64,000 nt of DNA from Palsa-461 sp036844945 (GCA_036844945.1 DAIUEV010000001.1:1-64000); one strand, 5' to 3'. Shown: positions 17,022 to 26,370, counted from the first letter of the stretch. Made by a program: numbers and translations. The notes: a model not told the origin generated them from the sequence alone.

Positions 17022-18028
17022 TCAGGCGGACTCCGCCCGTCGAGCGACCCCGAGGACCGAGAGGTACCGACGGGTGACGCTGCCGCCGAACCGCTCCTCG
17101 ATGAGCCCGGCGATCCCGGCGAAGAGCGCCTCGCGGTCGGGGCCCGGGAGCGCGAGGTAGGGGGAGTACGTCGACAGCAGCGTGACTGCCTGCGCCGTCG
17201 TGTAGGTGGCTTCCCACCGTTAGGTCCGGAGTGTCGGTCGGAGGAACGCAGCGCCGGCCGGCCGGCCGCCGCCCTTTGGATCGGCGACCGACCATAGGGT
17301 CCCGATGTCGCTCGACCCTTGCTCGAGCTCGGTCCGCAGCGTCTCTTCCGACGGCGAGGTCTCCTCGGCCAGTGCCGGTGTGAACCGCCGGTGCAGGTCG
17401 AGGCTCGCTGCGTACAGGTCGTGGAAGGTGCCCCCGGCCATGGTCCGGTTGGTGGCCAGGGCCAGGTGACCGTCCTCGTCGAGCAGCGCCTCCGTTTTCA
17501 CCCATCGCACGGCCGGGTCCACCCAGTGGACGGCGGTGGCCGAGAACACGGCCCGGTAACGCTNNNNNNNNNNNNNNNNNNNNNNNNNNNNNNNNNNNNN
17601 NNNNNNNNNNNNNNNNNNNNNNNNNNNNNNNNNNNNNNNNNNNNNNNNNNNNNNNNNNNNNNNACGGCCGGGTCCACCCAGTGGACGGCGGTGGCCGAGA
17701 ACACGGCCCGGTAACGCTCGTCGCCGGGGTCGAACGCCTCGAACGTCGTCGGCACGATCTTGAGCGGTTGGTCGCCGGCGCTGCGTCGGGCCACGGCGGC
17801 CAGCTCGCGGCCGGGTTCGACCGCCGTGACCCGGTAGCCCCGGGCCAGCAGGGACCGGGTGGCGATGCCGGTCGCGCAGCCGATCTCGAGGACCGCGTCG
17901 CCCGTGACCAGGCCGGTCGACGCCGCGACGTCGTCGAACAGGGCGTCGGGGTAGCCGGGCCGGATCGCGTCGTAGTCCTCGGCCACCGAGTCGAACAAGA
18001 ATCCGAGGCTTCGGTCGGCGGTTGCCAG
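17022..18028 (-). pseudogene. SAM methyltransferase split by an N gap and an in-frame TAA
   Basis: The start region encodes FDSVAEDYDAIRPGYPDALFDDVA and motif I AVLEIGCATGIATRSLLARG. A CTG at 18028, 7 nt after AAAGGAG (18042-18036), is the best placed start; TTG 17998 is the alternative. The reading frame meets a 100-N gap at 17564-17663 flanked by identical 55-bp copies. Collapsing gap and duplicate (155 bp) restores one frame. That frame then meets TAA at 17222-17220, but continues in the same frame as RWEATYTTAQAVTLLSTYSP and RRYLSVLGVARR to TGA at 17022, the normal C-terminus of this family. Relatives have a tyrosine where the TAA stands. It may be a real nonsense mutation or a consensus error. 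Confidence 0.75.
17509..17718. other. Scaffold gap: 100 N flanked by 55-bp identical overlap
   Basis: The 100 N run from 17564 to 17663. The 55 bases before them (17509-17563) are repeated exactly after them (17664-17718). A 100-N spacer between contigs that overlap by exactly 55 bases is what a scaffolder leaves when contigs from a k=55 de Bruijn graph are joined by read pairs. The true distance is therefore most likely zero after merging the copies, and no sequence is missing. Confidence 0.9.
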
Positions 18029-18052
18029 CGTCGCTCTCCTTTCCGGTCGCGC

Positions 18053-19411
18053 TCAGGGGGCGCCGTGGAAGAGGTCGTGGACGACCACTCTCGCCACGTG
18101 GAGTCCGAGGCGGAGCAGTGACAGCTTCTTCCCGAACGACAGCGAGGCCAGGGTGGCTCCGCCGAATCGGTACCGGTCCCAGCCGAGCTCGTCGTAGCGT
18201 CGCTGCACCTCGGCGTTCGCCTGGTCGAGCTCGGTGCCCGGAAGGAACGGGCCGAGGCGCTCCACCAGCCAATAGGCCATGTTCCGGTACCCAAGCGCGA
18301 AGTCGCTCATGCGGTAGCGGATGTCGAAGAACCCGCCGAAGTGGAAGAAGAACGCGCCGGCGAGCTGTTCGGCGGGGGCCGTGGTCACCGTCGGGTCGAC
18401 GAGCGGCGAGATCACCTCGACTGCGACGAGGTCCTTGTCTTCGAGCCCCGCGGCTCGTCGCACCTCGGCGCGTCGCGGCTCCTCGACCGCCGACTCGATG
18501 GCCCGCAGTCGGGCGTTCACCTCCTCGAGGCGGACGAGGTCCTGATAGATGGACTGAGCGCGGCCGATGCTGAGGGCGTGGGTGCCGGTCCTCAGCCAGG
18601 GCGGCTGCGGTGCGTCGCCGCCCCAGACCGGCGACGGGGCCCGCACCGCCGGGTCGGGGTGGATGAGGAGGTAGAGCCGCTTGTCGCCGCCGCCGTCGAT
18701 CCGCTGGGCGAGGTCGATGGTCCGGCCCAGCGGCTCGTTGTCCACGGTGCCGCCGTCGGTGTACCAGAAGGGGCCATCGGCCGGGGCCCCCGCCGCCGGG
18801 GGACCGCCCACCTCGAACTGGGAGGCGCTCCGTTGGAGTTTCTTGGCCGGGAAGCCGATCGCGTTTGATCCCGACGCGATCGCCGCCTGCGCGTGCACCA
18901 GGTAGTCGGCCGACGTCGCCGCCTCGGTGAGGGCGACCGTATAGAAGTCGAGGAACGTCGACGAGTCGATCCGGGCCGAGCCGAGACCGGCGAGCTGGTA
19001 GTCCAGCCCGGCGAGCGAGGTCAGCGCCATCGACAGGTGGACCGGGGTCCCCTGCCAGGTGCCCGGGTGACCGTCCGGCACGCCTCCAGGCCCGAGGACC
19101 TGTTCCGCCATGGCGGTCAACGCGGTCGACGAGAGCGGCGAGGCCGTCGAGTGGGTCCGCATCGCGTGGAACGACACGTTGCGCACCCAGGCGTCGGACA
19201 ACAACGTCACCGGGTCCACCCCGCGCAGCAGAGCGCGGGCCGTCAGGAGGCCGGTGATCGACCCGGCCGAGGCGGCCGCAATCGAGTCCACGACGATCGT
19301 CTCCTCACCGAGCGCCTTCAACGCCACGATGAGCGCGGCCAGCGCGCCGCCCTCGTAGGCGCCGAGCGACACCGCGCCCGGGATGGTCAACGAGACACGG
19401 AGCCGGGCCAT
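18053..19411 (-). CDS. Patatin-like phospholipase
   Basis: The 452-residue protein has an N-terminal patatin domain: oxyanion-hole motif VSLGAYEGGALAAL near residue 15, the nucleophile elbow AAASAGSITG with the serine near residue 49, and the catalytic aspartate in YTDGGTVDNEPLG near residue 220. Patatins hydrolyse acyl esters of phospholipids. The C-terminal third, with AFFFHFGGFFDIRYRMSDFALGYRNM, matches patatin-like proteins of Actinobacteria. ATG 19411 follows GGAGG. It lies between galK and the disrupted methyltransferase on the same strand. Confidence 0.88.
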   Translation of the reverse strand: MARLRVSLTIPGAVSLGAYEGGALAALIVALKALGEETIVVDSIAAASAGSITGLLTARALLRGVDPVTLLSDAWVRNVSFHAMRTHSTASPLSSTALTAMAEQVLGPGGVPDGHPGTWQGTPVHLSMALTSLAGLDYQLAGLGSARIDSSTFLDFYTVALTEAATSADYLVHAQAAIASGSNAIGFPAKKLQRSASQFEVGGPPAAGAPADGPFWYTDGGTVDNEPLGRTIDLAQRIDGGGDKRLYLLIHPDPAVRAPSPVWGGDAPQPPWLRTGTHALSIGRAQSIYQDLVRLEEVNARLRAIESAVEEPRRAEVRRAAGLEDKDLVAVEVISPLVDPTVTTAPAEQLAGAFFFHFGGFFDIRYRMSDFALGYRNMAYWLVERLGPFLPGTELDQANAEVQRRYDELGWDRYRFGGATLASLSFGKKLSLLRLGLHVARVVVHDLFHGAP

Positions 19412-19489
19412 ACCACCTCCACCGGACGAGCCCGAGCGGACCTGGCCCGACCCTACAAGCCCACCTTGTCCGGGTCGGACCGGGTCGGA

Positions 19490-20515
19490 TCAGGAAAGGA
19501 GGCGCGCGCCGTCGGAGGGGACGACCGACCACCGGCGGTTCGGGAGCGGCAGCTCGACCCCCGGGCGGGAGAGCGCCACGACGCAGCCGCCGAACCCGGC
19601 CCCCGTGAGCCGGGCCCCGAGGAACCCGGGGAGGGCGCAGAGCGCGTCGACCAGCCGGTCGAGCGCGGGTGTGGAGACCTCGAAGTCGTCGCGGAGCGAC
19701 CGGTGGCTGGCGGTCATGAGCGCCCCCGCAGCTTCCAGGTCGTTTCCGGCCAGCGAGTCTGCGAACGCCCGGACCCGGGCGACCTCGGTGGTCACGTGAC
19801 GGGCCCTCCGGCGGAGCAGGGGATCGGGGAGCGACTCGACGGCCTCCGGGGCGCAGGTGCCGAGCGGCGAGCCGAGGATCGCCGCCGCGGTCTCGCACTC
19901 GGTCCGGCGGGCCGCGTACGCCGAGCCTTCGAGCGTCCTCGGGGTGGCCGAGTCGACGATCGTGAAGCACGCGTCCTCCGGGACCCGGACCAGGGTGGTG
20001 TGGAGCGAGGCGAAGTCGATGAGGGCCGCCCGCCCCCGCCGGCCGGCGACCGAGACGAGGGGGTCCATCAGGCCCACCGGCACCCCGATCGCGGCCTCGG
20101 CCCGTTGGCAGAGGCGGGCCAGGGCGAGGGCGTTCAGCTCGGCGCCGAGGGCGAGCGAAAGGGCGACCCCGAACGCGGCGCTGGAGGAGAGCCCCGCGCC
20201 GAGCGGCAGATCCGAGGAGACCCGCACCGCCCCGCCCCGGTCCGGGTGCAGCTGATCGACGATGGCCTTGGCCAAGCGCGCCCATGGGGGCAACGAGCCC
20301 GCAGGGCCGGCGATCGGGACGACGGCCCCGGCCCCGGCCTCGAGGTCGGTCTCAATCAGGAGGGTGTCGCGCTCGTCCGGCCGGTAGGCGACCTCCACGC
20401 CGAGCCCGATCGCCATGGGGAGCGCGAGCCCGAGGTTGTAGTCGGTGTGGTCGCCGATCAGGTTCACCCGGCCGGGGGCGAAGGCGCGGCGGTCCCCGGG
20501 TGCGTGCGTGGCCAC
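19490..20515 (-). CDS. galK: Galactokinase (GHMP kinase)
   Basis: The 341-residue GHMP kinase has the galactokinase signature GRVNLIGDHTDYN (an aspartate in place of the usual glutamate), the ATP-binding LPLGAGLSSSAAFGVAL near residue 95 and the C-terminal GAGFGGCVVAL. It would phosphorylate galactose at C1. No galT, galE or sugar transporter is adjacent, so the sugar specificity is inferred from motifs only. GTG 20515 was chosen because it places GRVNLIG near residue 18, as in compact bacterial galactokinases. Confidence 0.88.
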   Translation of the reverse strand: MATHAPGDRRAFAPGRVNLIGDHTDYNLGLALPMAIGLGVEVAYRPDERDTLLIETDLEAGAGAVVPIAGPAGSLPPWARLAKAIVDQLHPDRGGAVRVSSDLPLGAGLSSSAAFGVALSLALGAELNALALARLCQRAEAAIGVPVGLMDPLVSVAGRRGRAALIDFASLHTTLVRVPEDACFTIVDSATPRTLEGSAYAARRTECETAAAILGSPLGTCAPEAVESLPDPLLRRRARHVTTEVARVRAFADSLAGNDLEAAGALMTASHRSLRDDFEVSTPALDRLVDALCALPGFLGARLTGAGFGGCVVALSRPGVELPLPNRRWSVVPSDGARLLS

Positions 20516-20579
20516 GGCCGGAGCCTGGCACACGCGTATCGGGTTTGACCTCGCCGCCCCCGACCGCCACCATCGCCCC

Positions 20580-21719
20580 ATGGGCGGACCATTGACAGGG
20601 ACACGGATCATCGAGCTTGGCGGGATCGGCCCGGTGCCCTACGGCTCCATGTTGCTGGCGGAGGCGGGCGCCGAAGTCCTCCGTATCGCCCGGCCGCAAG
20701 CGCCCTTCGGTCTCGGGACCGCGGGCTCGGAGCTGCTGCTGCGGAGCCGCAAGGGGATCGGGGTCGACCTGAAGTCGCAGGGCGGCGTCGCCCTGGTGCT
20801 CCAGCTGGTCGAGAAGGCCGACGCGCTGGTCGAGGGCTTCCGCCCCGGGGTCGCCGAGCGGATGGGCCTCGGCCCCGAGGTGTGCCTGGCCCGGAACCCG
20901 CGGCTCGTCTACGGGCGCATGACCGGCTGGGGGCAGGACGGCCCCTGGGCGGATGCCGCCGGGCACGACATCAACTACATCGCCATCGCCGGCGCGCTGT
21001 GGGCGATCGGACGGGAGGGTGAACGGCCGGTGCCGCCCCTCAACCTGGTGGGCGACTTCGGGGGCGGAGGCATGATGCTCGCCTTCGGCGTCGTGGCGGC
21101 GCTCCTCGACGCCTCCCGCTCCGGTCAGGGTCAGGTCATCGACGCGGCGATGCTCGACGGGGCGGCGTCGCTCATGACCATGCTCTACTCGCACCGCGCG
21201 CTCGGGGCCTGGCAGGACGAGCGGGGGGTGAACACCCTCGACACGGGTGCCCCCTTCTACAACGTCTACGACACGGCCGACGGGCAGTGGTTCGCGGTCG
21301 GGGCGATCGAGTCGCAGTTCTACGCCAACCTGTTGAAGGGTCTGGGGCTCGAGGGGGAGGACCTGCCCCACCAGCTGGACCGGAGCCACTGGCGCGAGAT
21401 GAAGGAGCGCTTCGCGGCGATCTTCCGGACGAAGACACGGGACGAATGGGCCGCGGTGTTCGACGGGGTCGACGCCTGCGCGACGCCAGTGCTCACCACC
21501 ACCGAGGCCGAGCACCATCCTCACGTGGCGGCCCGGCGCGTCTTTCAGACCATCGACGGGGCGCTCCAGCCGTCACCGGCCCCGCGGTTCGAGCGCACCC
21601 CGGGCGAGACCACGCCCGGTCCATTCGTCACCGGCGCCGACGCCGATGCCGCGCTGGTCGCCTGGGGCGTGGACGCCCCCACCGTGGCGTCGTTGCGCGA
21701 GGAGGGTTCGCTCCTCTGA
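20580..21719 (+). CDS. Alpha-methylacyl-CoA racemase (CaiB/BaiF family)
   Basis: The 379-residue protein belongs to the type III CoA-transferase superfamily. The residues used by 2-methylacyl-CoA racemase are present: the histidine in GHDINYIAIAGAL near residue 128 and the aspartate in LVGDFGGGGMMLAFG near 158. These GHDINY and DFGGGG motifs favour racemase over CoA-transferase activity. It would epimerise (R)- to (S)-2-methylacyl-CoA so that branched fatty acids can enter beta-oxidation, consistent with the acyl-CoA dehydrogenase and PhyH genes nearby. The ATG lies 64 bp from the divergent galK start. Confidence 0.9.
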   Translation: MGGPLTGTRIIELGGIGPVPYGSMLLAEAGAEVLRIARPQAPFGLGTAGSELLLRSRKGIGVDLKSQGGVALVLQLVEKADALVEGFRPGVAERMGLGPEVCLARNPRLVYGRMTGWGQDGPWADAAGHDINYIAIAGALWAIGREGERPVPPLNLVGDFGGGGMMLAFGVVAALLDASRSGQGQVIDAAMLDGAASLMTMLYSHRALGAWQDERGVNTLDTGAPFYNVYDTADGQWFAVGAIESQFYANLLKGLGLEGEDLPHQLDRSHWREMKERFAAIFRTKTRDEWAAVFDGVDACATPVLTTTEAEHHPHVAARRVFQTIDGALQPSPAPRFERTPGETTPGPFVTGADADAALVAWGVDAPTVASLREEGSLL

Positions 21720-21728
21720 GCGGGTCGC

Positions 21729-21965
21729 TCAGAGGTTCACGACTGGGCAGGTCACCGTGCGGGTGATGCCCTCGATGCGCTGCACCTGGCTGACGACCAG
21801 TCGTCCGACCTCGTCGATCGAGCCGGCCTCGAGCATGGCGATCACGTCGTAGGGCCCGGTCACGTCCTCGGCCGACACCACGCCAGGGATCTCGCGGACC
21901 AGGCGGGTGACGTCGGCGGCCTTCCCGACATCGGTCTGAACCAGGACATACGCGTGCACCGCCAT
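21729..21965 (-). CDS. Stand-alone Lrp/AsnC ligand-binding (RAM) domain
   Basis: This 78-residue protein is a complete AsnC_trans_reg domain (AYVLVQTDVGKAADVTRLVREIPGVVSAEDVTGPYDVIAMLEA) with no DNA-binding helix-turn-helix. Such stand-alone RAM proteins assemble into ring oligomers and bind amino acids or similar ligands. A strong GGAGGAGGAG site precedes the ATG. It faces the racemase gene tail-to-tail with 9 bp between the stops. Confidence 0.88.
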   Translation of the reverse strand: MAVHAYVLVQTDVGKAADVTRLVREIPGVVSAEDVTGPYDVIAMLEAGSIDEVGRLVVSQVQRIEGITRTVTCPVVNL

Positions 21966-22137
21966 GTGGACTCCTCCTCCGGCTCGGGGCGGGGATCACG
22001 TTAGTTCCGGTCGGTTCGACGCGTCCCGGGTCGACCCGCGAAATGGCCGGTCAGCGCGGTGTCAGGACCGGCACCGCCGGGGTTCGCAACGACGTGCGCC
22101 AGGCAACCGTCGGGCCGGCCTCCCCTACTGTGGGCCG

Positions 22138-23574
22138 GTGGCCGTCGGCGACCGGGTGGACCAGTTCCGGGCGCTGGCCCGGCAGGCGATCGCGGACCTC
22201 TTCGACCAGCGGACACCGTTCGGGCGGCTCGCGCTCGTCCAGGTGCTCATGTTGGCCGGCGACACGCTCGTCACCATCTCGCTGGCCGACTCCCTCTTCT
22301 TCTCGATCTCGCCGCACGAGGCGAAGAGCAAGGTGCTCCTTTACCTCCTGCTCACGCTGGCGCCCTTCGCCGTCGTCTCGCCGCTGCTCGGCCCGCTGAT
22401 CGACCGGAGCAAGGGAGCGCGGCGGGCGACTGCAGTCGCGTCGGCGGTGGGCCGGGCCGTGCTGTGCCCGTTCATGGCCATGGACATCCACAGCCTGCTG
22501 TTGTTCCCCGAGGCCTTCCTCATCCTCGTCCTCTCCAAGCTGTACCTGGTCACCCGGGGTGCGCTGGTGCCCGAGATGATGTCGTTGACCCGGGCCGCCG
22601 CCGCACCGCCGCCCCCCGCCGATCCCGGCTCTTCCCCGGCCGAAGCGACCCTGACCGGGTTCGACAGGTCGGCGAACACGCCTGGCGGTGACCCTGCGCC
22701 GACCCCCGGGTACGCCGCGCTCAACGCCCGGCTCACGCTCCTTGGCACCCTGGCGGGGTTCGCCGCGGCCATCCCGGGCATCCCCATCCTGAGGTTGGCC
22801 CACGCGCCGGGTGTGCTCATCTTCGACACGATCGTCTTCGTGGCTGCGGCCGCCGCGGCGGTGCGGTTGCCGGTGAGCCGACCGCACCGGACCCATCCCC
22901 GCGGGGAGCCGGAGCCGTCGCGAGTACGCCGCGTTCCTGAAGGGCACGATTTCGATCCCGATCTCGCCAGCCTCCAACCGGTGGCCGAGCCGCAGGTGCT
23001 CATGGGTCTGACCGCCAACTCGATCCTGCGGGGGATCGCCGGCTTCTTCGTCTTCATGCTCGCCTTCGGCCTGCGCCGCTACAACCACGGCCACGGGGCG
23101 TCGCTCTTCTGGTATGGGTTCGCGCTGGGCGGCAGCGGCGTCGGGTCGATCCTCGGCCTGATGCTCGTCCCCCGGCTGCGCCGCCGTTTCGCCGAGCAGC
23201 AGATCCTGCTGGGCGCCCTGTGGGTGGTCGCGGTGGTCGGATCGGTGACCGCGCTCCTGGGGAACCTGCCCGCCCAGGCGCTCCTCGCGCTCGGCATCGG
23301 CGTCTCGGGCTCGCTCGGGCAGCCGTCGTTCGACGCCCTCACCCAGCGATTCGTCCCCGAGGACCAGCAGGGCCGGGTCTTCGCGCGCTTCGCCACCCGC
23401 CAGCAGCTGGTGTGGGTCGTCGGCGCGCTCGTGCCGGTGGTCATCGCGCTCCCGCTCGCGGCCGGCGACGTGGTGGCGGCGGCCGCCGGGGCGGTCGGCG
23501 GGCTCGTGTACCTGACCGGCCGACGCGCGCTGCCGACCCGGGCGGTTCCCCGCCAGTTCCGGCAGCGCGGCTGA
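22138..23574 (+). CDS. MFS transporter
   Basis: The 478-residue integral membrane protein has about 12 hydrophobic segments, starting at LVQVLMLAGDTLVTISLA, and a loop with the MFS-type GPLIDRSKGARRA between helices 2 and 3. A proline-rich stretch (about residues 155-190) and a second polar insert (near 255-285) lie in cytoplasmic loops. Substrate is unknown. GTG 22138 has no convincing ribosome-binding site. The S9 peptidase gene follows 18 bp downstream, so a role in exporting or importing peptides is possible but unproven. Confidence 0.85.
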   Translation: MAVGDRVDQFRALARQAIADLFDQRTPFGRLALVQVLMLAGDTLVTISLADSLFFSISPHEAKSKVLLYLLLTLAPFAVVSPLLGPLIDRSKGARRATAVASAVGRAVLCPFMAMDIHSLLLFPEAFLILVLSKLYLVTRGALVPEMMSLTRAAAAPPPPADPGSSPAEATLTGFDRSANTPGGDPAPTPGYAALNARLTLLGTLAGFAAAIPGIPILRLAHAPGVLIFDTIVFVAAAAAAVRLPVSRPHRTHPRGEPEPSRVRRVPEGHDFDPDLASLQPVAEPQVLMGLTANSILRGIAGFFVFMLAFGLRRYNHGHGASLFWYGFALGGSGVGSILGLMLVPRLRRRFAEQQILLGALWVVAVVGSVTALLGNLPAQALLALGIGVSGSLGQPSFDALTQRFVPEDQQGRVFARFATRQQLVWVVGALVPVVIALPLAAGDVVAAAAGAVGGLVYLTGRRALPTRAVPRQFRQRG

Positions 23575-23592
23575 ACCGGAGAGAGGAGTCCG

Positions 23593-25458
23593 ATGGTCGA
23601 GCTGATCCCCCGCGCGGTGCTGTTCGGCAATCCCGATCGGATCGAGCCGAGTCTTTCGCCCGACGGGGGCCAGCTGGCCTGGATCGCGCCGGACGAGGGC
23701 GTCCTGAACGTGTGGGTGGCGCCGGTCCGCGCCGAGGGCGTCGCCTGGGACGAGGCGGTCGCCGTGACCGAGGACCGAGACCGCGGCGTCCGGGTCTTCA
23801 CGTGGGCCCACGACGGTCGGCACCTCCTCTACCTGCAGGACCAGGGCGGGGACGAGAACTGGCGCCTGTTCGACGTCGAGACGGCCACCGGCGCCCGGCG
23901 CGACCTGACCCCGTTCGACGAGGTCCAGGTCCAGCTGGTGGCGCTGGACAAGCGGTTCCCGAACGACGTGCTGCTCGGCATCAACCGCGACAACCCCGAG
24001 CTCCACGACGTCTACCGGCTCGACCTCGAGTCGGGCTCGCTCACCAAGGTCACGGAGAACCCCGGGATGATCGGCTGGCTCGCCGACTCCTCCTTCGTGG
24101 TGAGAGCCGGGCTCGCCCCGCAACCCGACGGCGGCTTCCTCTTGATGCTGCGCGACGGCGAGGAGGAGGAGTGGAGGCCGCTCCTGGAGGTCCCGGCCGA
24201 GGACGCCCTCACCACCGGGCCCGTGTCGTTCAGCCTGGCCGGAGACTCGATGCTCGCCCTCAGCTCGGTCGGGGCTGAGACGGCGCGGCTGGTGCGGCTC
24301 GACCTCGCCACCGGGGCGGCGAGTGAGCTGGCCGGCGACCCCGTGGCCGATGTGACCGGGGTCCGGCTCGACCCGGACACCTGGGAGCCCCAGATCGCCT
24401 CGGTGCTGAGGGAGCGCAGCGAGCTGGTGGTGCTCGACCGCGCGCTCGCCGAGGACGTGGCGGCCGTCTCGGCGCTCGATCCGGCCGAGCCGCACATCGG
24501 GGACGGCGACGACGCCGACTCGGTCTGGCTCGTGGCCTTCAACCACGACACGGGCCCCGTCTCCTACTACGCCTACGACCGGGCGAGCCGGCGCGGGAGC
24601 TTCCTGTTCGAGCACCAGCCGGCCCTGTCGCGCTACGAGCTCGCGCCGATGGAGTCCTTCGAGTTCGTGGCACGCGACGGCCTCGTGGTCCATGGCTATC
24701 TCACCTTCCCGCTCGGGGCGGACCGCTCTGGGCTGCCGACGGTGCTCAACGTGCACGGCGGACCCTGGGGGCGCGACGCCTGGGGCTACCACCCCGAGGC
24801 CCAGTGGCTGGCCAACCGCGGCTACCTGTGCGTCCAGGTCAACTTCCGGGGCTCGACCGGCTACGGAAAGTCCTTCGTCAACGCCGGCGACAAGGAGTGG
24901 GGCGGAGCCATGCACGACGACCTCGTCGACGCGGTCGCCTTCGTGGTCGGGGAGGGGTGGAGCGACCCCGAGCGGATCGCGATCTACGGGGGCTCCTACG
25001 GCGGCTACGCCGCGCTCGTCGGCGCCGCCTTCACCCCGGGACTCTTCCGGTGCGCGGTCGACATCGTCGGGCCGTCCAACCTGAAGACCCTCATCGAGTC
25101 GATCCCGCCCTACTGGGCCCCCGAGATCGCGGTCTTCCACCGTCGGGTCGGCAACCCCGAGACCGAGGAGGCGTTCCTCTGGTCCCGCTCACCGCTGTCG
25201 AGGGCCGCGGAGATCACCCGGCCGCTCCTCATCGCCCAGGGGGCCAACGACCCCCGGGTGAAGCGGGCCGAATCCGAGCAGATCGTCGCCGCCCTGCGAG
25301 CGGCAGGCGTCGAGCACGAGTACCTGGTCTTCGAGGACGAGGGGCACGGTTTCGCGAAGCCTGAGAACCGCCTCCGCTTCTATGCCGCCGCCGAGGCGTT
25401 CCTGGCCAGGCACCTTGGCGGTCGGGCCGAGGGCGAGGTCAGCCCTCCTCGACCGTGA
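23593..25458 (+). CDS. S9 family peptidase (prolyl oligopeptidase type)
   Basis: The 621-residue serine peptidase has an N-terminal beta-propeller region (about residues 1-350) built from WD-like blades, and a C-terminal alpha/beta hydrolase domain. The nucleophile serine lies in IYGGSYGGYAALVG, the aspartate region in LLIAQGANDPRV, and the histidine in EDEGHGFAKPENR. No signal peptide is visible, so it is likely cytoplasmic and degrades short peptides or acyl-peptides. A GAGAGGAG site precedes ATG 23593. Its last 20 bp overlap the convergent EthD gene. Confidence 0.93.
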   Translation: MVELIPRAVLFGNPDRIEPSLSPDGGQLAWIAPDEGVLNVWVAPVRAEGVAWDEAVAVTEDRDRGVRVFTWAHDGRHLLYLQDQGGDENWRLFDVETATGARRDLTPFDEVQVQLVALDKRFPNDVLLGINRDNPELHDVYRLDLESGSLTKVTENPGMIGWLADSSFVVRAGLAPQPDGGFLLMLRDGEEEEWRPLLEVPAEDALTTGPVSFSLAGDSMLALSSVGAETARLVRLDLATGAASELAGDPVADVTGVRLDPDTWEPQIASVLRERSELVVLDRALAEDVAAVSALDPAEPHIGDGDDADSVWLVAFNHDTGPVSYYAYDRASRRGSFLFEHQPALSRYELAPMESFEFVARDGLVVHGYLTFPLGADRSGLPTVLNVHGGPWGRDAWGYHPEAQWLANRGYLCVQVNFRGSTGYGKSFVNAGDKEWGGAMHDDLVDAVAFVVGEGWSDPERIAIYGGSYGGYAALVGAAFTPGLFRCAVDIVGPSNLKTLIESIPPYWAPEIAVFHRRVGNPETEEAFLWSRSPLSRAAEITRPLLIAQGANDPRVKRAESEQIVAALRAAGVEHEYLVFEDEGHGFAKPENRLRFYAAAEAFLARHLGGRAEGEVSPPRP

Positions 25459-25735
25459 GCACGTCGGCGGTGGTCGCGAAGGTGTCCTGGAGGTGCGAGG
25501 TGTCGGCCAGGAGCCGACCGCCGGCCTCCGAGGAGAGCGCCGCCCCGAGGTCCTCGGCGCTCTCGAAGACCAGCTCGGCCATCCGGTAGTAGGGGCCGGT
25601 CAGGACCTTGGAGATCGCGACCTCCTTCAGCTTCGGCAGCTCGCGCACGATCGGGATGTGGGTCCCGAGGTAGTGGGCCTCAAACCCCTCTCGGTCGTTC
25701 GGCGTCTTCCATAGGGCCACGATGGTGGTGGTCAC
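25439..25735 (-). CDS. EthD family protein
   Basis: The 98-residue dimeric alpha/beta-barrel protein has the EthD pattern: TTIVALWKTPNDREGFEAHYLGTHIPIVRELP at the start, typical of the EthD/YciI-like ferredoxin fold. Members are auxiliary proteins in ether or aromatic degradation, and many have no known activity. GTG 25735 follows AGGAGG. The 3' end overlaps the S9 peptidase gene by 20 bp. Confidence 0.85.
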   Translation of the reverse strand: MTTTIVALWKTPNDREGFEAHYLGTHIPIVRELPKLKEVAISKVLTGPYYRMAELVFESAEDLGAALSSEAGGRLLADTSHLQDTFATTADVLTVEEG

Positions 25736-25808
25736 GGCATCCTCCTGGTCGGGTGCGGCGACGCTACCAATCGTGGCGACGGCGGCCGCCGGGCCGGCGA
25801 CCCCGGAG

Positions 25809-26312
25809 TCAGCCCTGGTGCGGGGGCGGCTCGCCGGGGCGGAAACGCCCTTGCTCTGCCCCGACCTTCAGGGCGATGTTGGCCACGTGGAGGTGGATCT
25901 CCTCCAACAGGTCGGTGTTGCTCTTGACCTGCTCGGTCAGTGTGGTGTTCTCCTTGATCAGGACCTTGATGTCGTCGGTGTTCCCCTCGGTATGGAGCGC
26001 GATCTCCGACGAGATGGAGTCCGCCCGCTTGGCCGCGATCAGGAGCGCGGCGGCCTGCACGCCGGCCAGCATCGACAGGAACAGGTTCAGCAGGATGTAG
26101 GGGTAGGGGTCGAACGCCTTGTGGTGGATCACCCGCTGCAGGACGAGCGTGTTGATCACCGCCCAGATGATCATCACGGCGAAGAAGCCGAAGACGAACG
26201 GCCACGACCCCATGACGTTGCGCATCTTGTCGGCGGCCCGCTCACCCCGGGACAGGTCGCCGCCCGACCGCACGCCGGGGTGGCGGTGCCAGTGGGTCTG
26301 CCAGGCCGGGCT
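25809..26312 (-). CDS. DUF1003 membrane protein
   Basis: The DUF1003 signature RGERAADKMRNVMGSWPFVFGFFAVMIIWAVINT contains the first transmembrane helix. The second is NLFLSMLAGVQAAALLIAAKRAD. A C-terminal coiled region (LIKENTTLTEQVKSNTDLLEEIHLHV) follows. The function of DUF1003 is unknown. The start is uncertain: GTG 26312 gives 167 residues and has GGAGG very close by; a TTG at 26348 is also in frame. Confidence 0.85.
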   Translation of the reverse strand, partial: SPAWQTHWHRHPGVRSGGDLSRGERAADKMRNVMGSWPFVFGFFAVMIIWAVINTLVLQRVIHHKAFDPYPYILLNLFLSMLAGVQAAALLIAAKRADSISSEIALHTEGNTDDIKVLIKENTTLTEQVKSNTDLLEEIHLHVANIALKVGAEQGRFRPGEPPPHQG

Positions 26313-26370
26313 CACCGCCTCCGATCGTCGCGCAACCGGACGCGCCAACGAGGGACGGACGTCGCGGTGT

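Noticed and set aside
22051..25140. Minus-strand open frame of about 1029 codons antisense to the MFS and S9 peptidase genes
   Set aside because: Its translation is low-complexity and shows no family motif, while the plus-strand frames encode clear proteins. It is a by-product of high GC at wobble positions.
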